Assembly: GCA_021773235.1 (NCBI GenBank)
Contig: JAJFKL010000039.1
Coordinates: forward strand, 1 to 42,584
DNA length: 42,584 nucleotides
From: Gammaproteobacteria bacterium
GTDB taxonomy: Bacteria > Pseudomonadota > Gammaproteobacteria > Eutrophobiales > Eutrophobiaceae
Direction of reading: 5' to 3'
How positions within the stretch are numbered: the first letter of the stretch is position 1; each line of letters opens with the position of its first letter. Shown one piece after another: positions 36,035 to 42,584 of this stretch. The notes below the pieces were generated by a model that did not search any database, had not been told where the DNA came from, and saw only the letters and a list, made by a program, of their open reading frames with translations. Made by a program: the position numbers and the translations under genes.

Positions 36035-37324
36035 ATGAATATTCCTGAACAATTAGGCAAATATGAAATAAAGGAACAAGTCGGTCGTGGCAGCATGGGC
36101 GTCGTCTATAAAGGCTATGATCCGTTTGCTGATCAAGATGTTGCCGTGAAGGTCGCTTTATCAGAAAACTTAAATGATAAGGAATCCGGGGAACGGTATC
36201 GGAAGATGTTCTTTAATGAAGCGCATACTGCAGGAACCTTAAGGCACCCCAATATAGTCGAAATCCTTGATGCTGGAGCAGACAAGGAACACTGTTATAT
36301 TGTTATGGAGCTAATTGAGGGAGGGGATACGCTTAAGACATATTGCCATCCTAATAAGCTATTACCGTTTGAGCTTGTTATAGAAATAATTTTCAAGTGT
36401 GCAAAGGCATTGGATTATGCACATCGCAATGGTGTGATTCATCGTGATATAAAACCAACCAATATACTGATTGACGACAATCAGGATGTGAAGATTGCTG
36501 ATTTCAGTATCGCGCATATTATGTCCTCTGATACAACGAATACTATGCCTATGGGTTTTGTTGGCTCTCCGCGATACATGTCGCCAGAACAAGTCCAAGA
36601 AGATGTCATAACGAATCAAACAGATCTTTTTTCATTAGGTATTGTCATGTACGAGTTACTCACCGGGAAGCATCCATTTCCGGCAGATAGCTTTTCTCGC
36701 CTGATACACATGATAATTAATGAAAAACATTTATCTTTGAGTACGCATCGATCAGATGTGCCAGAGATCCTTGAAAAGATTATTCATCATGCCTTACAAA
36801 AAAATCCGGAAAAACGCTACAAAATGGGTTTGAATTTCGCTGCTGATTTAAGTTTGGCGTTTGATTATCTTGAACAACCTAAGGAAGATATAGAAGTTCA
36901 GGAAAAGTTTAATACCATCCAGTCGTTGATCTTTTTTCAAGAGTTTCCCGATTCTGAATTGTGGGAAATTATTCGTGCGTGTATCTGGCAACAATTTAAA
37001 GCCGGCTCCGAAATCATTGTTGAAGGTGATATCGATGATTCATTTTATATCATTACCTCAGGTGAAGTAGATGTTTATAAAGACAAAGCATTGATCGGAC
37101 ATTTACAAACGGGGGATTGTTTCGGAGAGATGAGTTACTTGAGTAAGGCGAAACGAACCGCAACAATCACCGCTAAAAATGATGTTGATTTAATGAAGAT
37201 AAATGCGACATTGATTGAACAAGCATCGATTGAATGTCAGTTACATTTTAGCCGAGTATTTATGCAAACGCTTGTTAAGCGGCTTTCTGCGACAACTGCA
37301 ATGTACGTTTCGCGGCAAGATTAA
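36035..37324 (+). CDS. Ser/Thr protein kinase with C-terminal cyclic-nucleotide-binding domain (kinase 1)
   Basis: 429 residues. Kinase domain (about 8-270): GRGSMGVVY loop, Lys39 in VAVKV, HRDIKPTN at 136-143, then DFSIAH where DFG is expected, and GSPRYMSPEQ. No transmembrane segment, so cytoplasmic. The C-terminal domain (about 300-420) is a CRP-like cNMP fold with GDCFGEMSYLSKAKRTATIT, which keeps the FGE and R-T-A phosphate-binding residues. It should phosphorylate proteins under control of cAMP, c-di-GMP or another nucleotide. A GTG at 36017 gives six extra residues, but ATG 36035 lines up with the paralogue at 39838. It is convergent with pgi (4 nt overlap). Confidence 0.92.
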   Translation: MNIPEQLGKYEIKEQVGRGSMGVVYKGYDPFADQDVAVKVALSENLNDKESGERYRKMFFNEAHTAGTLRHPNIVEILDAGADKEHCYIVMELIEGGDTLKTYCHPNKLLPFELVIEIIFKCAKALDYAHRNGVIHRDIKPTNILIDDNQDVKIADFSIAHIMSSDTTNTMPMGFVGSPRYMSPEQVQEDVITNQTDLFSLGIVMYELLTGKHPFPADSFSRLIHMIINEKHLSLSTHRSDVPEILEKIIHHALQKNPEKRYKMGLNFAADLSLAFDYLEQPKEDIEVQEKFNTIQSLIFFQEFPDSELWEIIRACIWQQFKAGSEIIVEGDIDDSFYIITSGEVDVYKDKALIGHLQTGDCFGEMSYLSKAKRTATITAKNDVDLMKINATLIEQASIECQLHFSRVFMQTLVKRLSATTAMYVSRQD

Positions 37325-38910
37325 TCCTTACTAGGGTTATATTGCTTATATAAGTTAATCAGGTTTTGCGTAGATGAGTCCAGTCCTTCCGTTGCCACCG
37401 TTTCTTCCATATTGTCATAAATTTCAGCGGCAAGCTTTTTCCCTAGTTCGACACCGTATTGATCAAAAGAGTTGATATTCCATAATAAGCCTTGAACAAA
37501 TGTTCGGTGTTCATACATTGCAATTAATGACCCGAGCGTTTTTGGCGTTAGCTCAGAATATAAAATAGTTGTACTCGGTTTATTACCCGGAAAATGTTTG
37601 TTTGGATCAGTGTTATTTTCTCCTTGCATTAAGGCTTGGCTCTGCGCAAGACAATTAGCTAGTAATTGTGCATGATGTTTTTTGTTTCCTTGCTTTGATA
37701 ACGGCACAAGAAAATCAATTGGAACAAAATGTGTTCCTTGATGTAGTAATTGGAAAAAAGAATGTTGTGAATTTGATCCAGTCGATCCCCAGACAATAGG
37801 CATGGTCTTGTAATTAACCCTGTGCCCATTTAAATCTAATGATTTACCATTACTCTCCATGAAAAGTTGTGACAGGTAATCTGGAAACAAGTTAAGGGAT
37901 TCATCATAAGGAATGAATGCGTGTGTCTCCGCATCAAAGAAATTGGAATACCAGTAATCAATCAAAGCAAGGATGATGGGGATATTTTTTTCTATTGGTG
38001 TTTTAGAAAAATGCTCATCTGTTTCATGGGCGCCAGCAAGCAAGCCTTCGAAGTTGTCGAAACCAATTGATAGTGCGATAGGTAACCCAATTGATGACCA
38101 CAATGAGAATCGCCCACCAACCCAACCCCATAATTCAAAGACATTTTCATCGTTAATACCAAATTCATTCGCCGCATCATGATTATTAGAAACAGCTATA
38201 AAATGCTTGCTTAAATCATCGCATCCGATTTGCTGCATCCATTCTTTAAGAGTTTCTGCATTTGTTAACGTCTCAATTGTGTTGAATGATTTAGATGAAA
38301 CAATGAATAATGTTGTTTCAGGGTTAATTGATTTTTGTAAAGATTCAATTGCTTGATAATCAATATTAGATATAAAAAAAGATCGTGTTTCAAATTGGCG
38401 ATATTTTTCTAGAGCATTAACGACCATTTTAGGACCTAGATCAGAACCGCCAATCCCAATATTTACAAAGGTATCTATAGGTTTGTTTGTCCATCCACGA
38501 TAGCTCTTGTCATGAATTCTTGTGACAAACTTTTTAATCCTATTGAGCTCAGTATGAACTTTCCCAATAACATCCTCATTATCAATTTCTAGTTCTTGGT
38601 CTACAGTTGATCTCAGAGCAGCATGAAGTACAGCACGATTTTCTGAGGTATTGATTTTTTCGCCAGTGAACATTGCCTTAATGGATTCTTGAATCTTGGA
38701 TACGCTTGCATACTTAAATAATATATCCAGTGTTTCTTTAGTAATGATGTTTTTAGAAAAATCTATATGAAGACTACCCAATTGCTGTGTGTAGGTCTTG
38801 GCTCGTTGTGGGTCATGCATAAATAAATCACATAAATGAATATTTTGCATTGCCTCATAATGGGCTGATAATTGCGCACGAGACAGTTGTTTATCATTCG
38901 AAGAAGTCAT
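37321..38910 (-). CDS. pgi: Glucose-6-phosphate isomerase
   Basis: 529 residues, slightly shorter than the 549 of E. coli. Interconverts glucose 6-phosphate and fructose 6-phosphate in glycolysis and gluconeogenesis. Seen: NIGIGGSDLGP, the GWVGGRFSLWSSIGLPIAL signature (about 245-265) and GSTGSNSQHSFFQLLHQGT with the catalytic His region (about 360-380). It begins MTSSNDKQLSRAQLSAHYE. It is flanked by two paralogous kinase genes and is probably transcribed alone from the gap at 38911-39110. Confidence 0.97.
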   Translation of the reverse strand: MTSSNDKQLSRAQLSAHYEAMQNIHLCDLFMHDPQRAKTYTQQLGSLHIDFSKNIITKETLDILFKYASVSKIQESIKAMFTGEKINTSENRAVLHAALRSTVDQELEIDNEDVIGKVHTELNRIKKFVTRIHDKSYRGWTNKPIDTFVNIGIGGSDLGPKMVVNALEKYRQFETRSFFISNIDYQAIESLQKSINPETTLFIVSSKSFNTIETLTNAETLKEWMQQIGCDDLSKHFIAVSNNHDAANEFGINDENVFELWGWVGGRFSLWSSIGLPIALSIGFDNFEGLLAGAHETDEHFSKTPIEKNIPIILALIDYWYSNFFDAETHAFIPYDESLNLFPDYLSQLFMESNGKSLDLNGHRVNYKTMPIVWGSTGSNSQHSFFQLLHQGTHFVPIDFLVPLSKQGNKKHHAQLLANCLAQSQALMQGENNTDPNKHFPGNKPSTTILYSELTPKTLGSLIAMYEHRTFVQGLLWNINSFDQYGVELGKKLAAEIYDNMEETVATEGLDSSTQNLINLYKQYNPSKD

Positions 38911-39019
38911 ACTTGGTATTTCTGAGAATATTTATTAGTTCAAAGGTTTGATTAGCTGATTCTAGAGTGGATTGATAATCCATCCAAGGGTTAAAAGGTA
39001 AGAAAATATAGACAGTGGA

Positions 39020-39059
39020 AATTTAGGGAACCTTAAATTATATGCAGGTTCCCTAAATT
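39020..39059. terminator. Perfect 14 bp hairpin between pgi and the CBS-domain gene
   Basis: AATTTAGGGAACCT (39020-39033) and AGGTTCCCTAAATT (39046-39059) are exact complements around a 12-base loop. It lies about 50 bases downstream of the CBS gene stop, on the leftward transcript. No long T tract follows, so it may be a terminator, an mRNA-stabilising hairpin, or an operator for pgi. Confidence 0.55.
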
Positions 39060-39110
39060 GAAATTAATACAAGAAACTAAAATAACATATTCCTCCTTAA
39101 TTAAAGTTTA

Positions 39111-39548
39111 TCAAGCTGTATCGGTAATGTAGTGTTCCAATTGCTCAATAATGAATTCTTTCTCGGAGATGATATTTTTGACAACGTCCATAATCGACAG
39201 AACACCCACGGTTTTATCATCATTTACCACTGGTAGATGGCGTATGTGGTTATTTGACATAATGACCATGCATTCCTCAATTGTCTGAGACGAATTTACA
39301 GTTTTTAATTCGGCAGTCATAATCTCATTGACTTGGGTTTCAGATGAACTTCGATTATTGAGAATAACTTTTCTGGTGTAATCCCTTTCTGACAGGATAC
39401 CTACTAAATTATCGTTTTCCATGACGAGTAATGCACCGACTTGTTTCTCGTTCATCATTCTAATAGCATCAATAACAAGTGAGTCTGGATGCACCGAGAA
39501 TATTTCACTATGTTTGGCATTTAACAGTTGGTTGACAGTAGTAGTCAT
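39111..39548 (-). CDS. Two-CBS-domain protein
   Basis: 145 residues, a single Bateman module: CBS1 about 8-62 (VHPDSLVIDAIRMMNEKQVGALLV, in part) and CBS2 about 76-130 (MSNNHIRHLPVVNDDKTVGV). ATP/AMP or SAM sensing is typical. No fused catalytic domain, so it probably regulates a partner protein. The frame extends to a TTG at 39572, but GAGAGGG lies just ahead of ATG 39548, which I take as the start. Divergent from kinase 2, 289 bp apart. Confidence 0.92.
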   Translation of the reverse strand: MTTTVNQLLNAKHSEIFSVHPDSLVIDAIRMMNEKQVGALLVMENDNLVGILSERDYTRKVILNNRSSSETQVNEIMTAELKTVNSSQTIEECMVIMSNNHIRHLPVVNDDKTVGVLSIMDVVKNIISEKEFIIEQLEHYITDTA

Positions 39549-39837
39549 AATCGCCCTCTCTATTTTAGACAAAGTCCAAGCATTACAAATGGAGTAGTGC
39601 TCACAATTCAGTATAGTAGCCTTGATATTGTGGTCAACATTGCCAGTTTATATGTAATATTAATCATAAATGTCGTTTCAATATGACACTATCATTGATA
39701 TTAAAATCAACGTAGATGCATTAATATACATCAGAAACTTACATTACTTTCACAAGTTTGATGCGTTATTATTTTGTTGCAACGCACATAAGGTTTTAAA
39801 GAGTGCATCTAAAATTTAAGATAGACAGAGCAATTTT

Positions 39838-41130
39838 ATGACCAATAGTACACCAGAAAAACTTGGAAAATATGAAGTACGAGATGAGATCGACCGTGGC
39901 AGCATGGGCGTCGTATATCTTGGACATGATCCCTATATTAATCGTCCGGTTGCGCTAAAGGTAGCATTTCTGGATTCGCTAAATAATCCTGAATCTGGTG
40001 AGCGTTACCGTAAAATGTTCTTCAACGAAGCTCATACAGCTGGCCTCCTAACGCATCCCAATGTTATTAATATTTATGATGCTGGTGTAGATGATGACAA
40101 TTGTTACATTGTTATGGAGTATATCGAGGGAGGTAATACCTTAAAGCCCTATTGTACTTCTGATACGCTGTTACCGATAAACAAGGTCGTTGAAATCATT
40201 TTTAAATGCGCAAACGCACTTGATTATGCGCATCGACAGGGAGTAGTGCATAGAGATATTAAACCATCAAACATACTGTTTACGCCTGATCAGGATGTAA
40301 AGATTGGTGACTTCAGTATTGCCCATATTTATAACGCGGATGCAACCACGACACAGATGGGTGGCATGATGGGCTCGCCGAGATATATGTCTCCTGAGCA
40401 ACTTAGAGAAGAACACGTCACTAACCAGACCGACATCTTTTCATTGGGTGTGGTTATGTATGAGTTATTAACAGGTCGACAACCCTTCCCAGCGGATAGT
40501 TTTTCACGATTGGTTAACACTATCTTGAATGATGAACCGCCACCGATGAGTGATTATCGGAGCGATCTACCTGAAGCGTTAAACGATATTGTAATGAAGG
40601 CCTTAGAAAAAGATGTCGCCAATCGTTACCAGATGGGTTTAGACCTCGCTGCAGATCTCACCAAGGCATTCGATACGCTTGAAAAACCAAAAGAAGATAT
40701 CTCTGCCGAAGAGAAGTTTAACTCTGTAAAAGAGCTTGAATTCTTCACTGGCTTTCCTGATGCTGAAATTTGGGAAATTTTACGTGCTAGTACCTGGCAA
40801 GATTATAATGCAAACGATGACATCATTGTTGAAGGTGATATGGATGATTGTTTTTATATCATTGTTAATGGCAGTGTTGACGTTATGAAAAATACATCTG
40901 TTATTCGAAGTCTGGATAAGGGAGATTGCTTTGGCGAGATGGGCTATCTTGCTAAAACCAAGCGGACTGCCACAATAAAATCTCCGGATCACACATCATT
41001 GATGAAGATTAATTCAACCGTGATTTCTCAGGTGTCATTAAATTGCCAGGTTCGATTTCTCAAGGTCTTTTTAAGAACCTTAATACACCGGTTGTCTGCA
41101 ACCACGGAAAAGATATCTCAGGAGTCATAA
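39838..41130 (+). CDS. Ser/Thr protein kinase with C-terminal cyclic-nucleotide-binding domain (kinase 2, paralogue)
   Basis: 430 residues, collinear with the kinase at 36035 from end to end; shared blocks include SGERYRKMFFNEAHTAG and PADSFSRL. Motifs: DRGSMGVVY (Asp replaces the first Gly of the loop), Lys41 in VALKV, HRDIKPSN at 138-145, DFSIAH in place of DFG, MMGSPRYMSPEQ. The cNMP domain has GDCFGEMGYLAKTKRTATIK, again with FGE and R-T-A. The two genes are thus an old duplication with pgi and the CBS gene in between. Cytoplasmic. Substrates unknown. Confidence 0.92.
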   Translation: MTNSTPEKLGKYEVRDEIDRGSMGVVYLGHDPYINRPVALKVAFLDSLNNPESGERYRKMFFNEAHTAGLLTHPNVINIYDAGVDDDNCYIVMEYIEGGNTLKPYCTSDTLLPINKVVEIIFKCANALDYAHRQGVVHRDIKPSNILFTPDQDVKIGDFSIAHIYNADATTTQMGGMMGSPRYMSPEQLREEHVTNQTDIFSLGVVMYELLTGRQPFPADSFSRLVNTILNDEPPPMSDYRSDLPEALNDIVMKALEKDVANRYQMGLDLAADLTKAFDTLEKPKEDISAEEKFNSVKELEFFTGFPDAEIWEILRASTWQDYNANDDIIVEGDMDDCFYIIVNGSVDVMKNTSVIRSLDKGDCFGEMGYLAKTKRTATIKSPDHTSLMKINSTVISQVSLNCQVRFLKVFLRTLIHRLSATTEKISQES

Positions 41131-41133
41131 TTT

Positions 41134-41150
41134 ATATTGCGTTGCAATAT
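41134..41150 (+). terminator. Hairpin after kinase 2
   Basis: ATATTGC-GTT-GCAATAT, a 7 bp stem three bases past the kinase stop, followed after ten bases by TTTTT. Possibly a weak intrinsic terminator. Confidence 0.4.
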
Positions 41151-41261
41151 GACAGTGTGTTTTTCAGTCGAAATGTTTTTTTATTGTCTATACTTACATA
41201 CTAATAGCTATGTATTAGTCATAATGTAATCTTATGTGTGACTAGTAATCAAATAAAAATA

Positions 41262-41277
41262 ATTAAGTTAACTTAAT
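41262..41277. promoter_or_regulatory. 16 bp perfect palindrome upstream of the DUF1302 gene
   Basis: ATTAAGTTAACTTAAT is self-complementary over all 16 bases, 40 bases ahead of the DUF1302 start, where an operator or leader element would be expected. AT-rich context lowers its weight. Confidence 0.35.
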
Positions 41278-41317
41278 CTTAATAAATAAAAACCTCATTA
41301 CAGGGGAGGGTGTCCAA

Positions 41318-42584
41318 ATGATTTTATACGGACGGTTCAAATCGCTATCAGTCATTCAGCTTTTCGCAGCTCTATTCATTACTTTCAGTATGTTATCGAT
41401 GGTTTCGTTTTCTGCTTATAGTGTCGGTTTTGAATCGGGTGATTTCTCAGGCAACGTCGATACCACTTTGACTTATGGCTCCGGTTACAGAGTGGGAAGT
41501 GTTGACACTCAAATTGTTGGTCTCTCCGGAGACCCGTCGACTTTGTCAGGGGCTGGGGCAGCCACTACAGGCACTGCTTTTTCAGAAAACTCAGATGATG
41601 GAAATCAGAATTTCAATAAAGGGAACATCAGTAACATAGGTAAATTTACCACTGAAGTTACATTTGAGTACAAGAACTTTGGTCTGTTTACACGATTTAA
41701 TGGTTTCAAAGATTATGAGAATGTGAATGCAGGAAATCGATTAGCGCTAAGTGACAAAGCACTGAGGCTAGTAGGCGAAAATGTCAATTTACAGGATTTG
41801 TACGTTTGGGCAGATTTTAATGTTGGTCACATGCCTGCCAGTATTCGCGTTGGTGAGCAGGTAATAAGTTGGGGTGAAAGCACCTTCATTCAGAATGGCA
41901 TTAACGTTATCAATCCTTTCGATGTAAGTAAATTACGCACCCCTGGCGCACAAGTGCGTGATGCCTTAACACCTGTCGGTATGGTGAGTCTCTCAATTGC
42001 GCCTACTGATGCACTATCGATAGAAGGTTATTATCAATACGATTGGGAACGAACCATTATCGAACCTGTAGGCTCTTACTTCTCTACGAATGATTTTGTT
42101 GGTGATGGCGGCAGAAAGGTGATGCTGGGCTTTGGTGGTGCTGCATTTGGCACTGGTTTTATTGGATCCGATAGAGGCACTGCCTTTGGTGGTCTAACCG
42201 CAGTCATTAATGGCGTTTTACCGGGTACAGCAACTCAGTTGGCAGCATTTAATGCAGATTTCCTCGGGGTTTTGCGTGCTGAAGATGATCGAGCGGGTAA
42301 TGGCGGTGAGTTTGGTCTTGCTTTTCGTTATTTTGCAGAAGCTTTAAATGATACAGAGTTTGGTCATTACTTTATCAATCACCATAGCCGAACTCCAATC
42401 ATCAGTGCGATAACAGGGACTGCGGCAGGAGTTACAAATGCACAAGGCGCTGCAGCAGGTATTCCCGGTAGAGCAGCAATTCTCGGTGCTGCTGGTGCTA
42501 CCGGGAGGACTGCGATTGCTAATGCCGTGGCCACTGATCAATATGCTCAGACAGCAAGATATAGGATTGAGTACCCTGAGGATA
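41318..42584 (+). CDS. DUF1302 family outer-membrane protein, 3' end beyond the window
   Basis: At least 422 codons, open to the window end. ATG 41318 follows GGGGAGGG by seven bases, a very strong ribosome-binding site. Signal-like N-terminus (hydrophobic to about residue 34), then mature start with VGFESGDFSGNVDTTLTYG. The DUF1302 hallmark is RVGEQVISWGESTFIQNG and INVINPFDVSKLRTPGA near residues 180-215. These are predicted beta-barrel proteins, often followed by a DUF1329 lipoprotein gene and linked to hydrophobic or sterol-like compound handling; the partner would lie past the window. The insert around 345-405 is Ala/Gly-rich. Confidence 0.92.
   Translation, partial: MILYGRFKSLSVIQLFAALFITFSMLSMVSFSAYSVGFESGDFSGNVDTTLTYGSGYRVGSVDTQIVGLSGDPSTLSGAGAATTGTAFSENSDDGNQNFNKGNISNIGKFTTEVTFEYKNFGLFTRFNGFKDYENVNAGNRLALSDKALRLVGENVNLQDLYVWADFNVGHMPASIRVGEQVISWGESTFIQNGINVINPFDVSKLRTPGAQVRDALTPVGMVSLSIAPTDALSIEGYYQYDWERTIIEPVGSYFSTNDFVGDGGRKVMLGFGGAAFGTGFIGSDRGTAFGGLTAVINGVLPGTATQLAAFNADFLGVLRAEDDRAGNGGEFGLAFRYFAEALNDTEFGHYFINHHSRTPIISAITGTAAGVTNAQGAAAGIPGRAAILGAAGATGRTAIANAVATDQYAQTARYRIEYPED

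Overview
The window looks like a moderately AT-rich chromosomal segment of a free-living or environmental gammaproteobacterium. Reasons: aconitase B, the rng-yhdP gene pair, mnmA next to a NudJ-type Nudix gene, Mla/VacJ proteins, hopanoid genes and a DUF1302 outer-membrane protein, all with gammaproteobacterial gene order or domain style. I cannot name the genus. No rRNA, tRNA, CRISPR or prophage was seen.

Layout. 1-5.4 kb: the start of a response regulator and, upstream on the same strand, a very large hybrid histidine kinase with three tandem periplasmic solute-binding domains. 5.7-15.5 kb: housekeeping genes on the minus strand (acnB, mnmA, nudJ, yhdP, rng). 15.7-20.5 kb: glycolate oxidase genes glcD and glcE-glcF, separated by an opposing diguanylate-cyclase response regulator. 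20.6-26.6 kb: a lipid block with mlaA, an mlaC/hpnM-like gene, hpnB and hpnH on the minus strand, and divergent dxs supplying isoprenoid precursor. 26.6-28.6 kb: a CheY-like receiver, a cysteine-rich SufR-like HTH regulator and two small membrane proteins.

28.67-31.10 kb is the accessory part. Two inverted copies of a ~217 bp, multi-hairpin repeat bracket four small membrane-protein genes, all on the minus strand and separated by sequences with attC features. I read this as an integron cassette cluster without an integrase. The two repeat copies keep the same fold although several stems have different sequences.

31.2-35.8 kb is a four-gene 2-aminoethylphosphonate operon: a nucleotidyltransferase, a PEP mutase fused to a second nucleotidyltransferase domain, phosphonopyruvate decarboxylase and AEP transaminase. 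It should turn PEP into 2-AEP and probably a nucleotide-activated form for attachment to a lipid or surface glycan; no transferase for that last step is in the window. Divergent from it, 36.0-41.1 kb carries two paralogous Ser/Thr kinases, each with a C-terminal cyclic-nucleotide-binding domain and an unusual DFS motif, separated by pgi and a two-CBS-domain gene. The window ends inside a DUF1302 outer-membrane gene.

A common thread is cell-envelope lipid chemistry (hopanoids, phospholipid transport by Mla and YhdP, phosphonate head groups) alongside heavy signal transduction. That link is inferred from co-location only.
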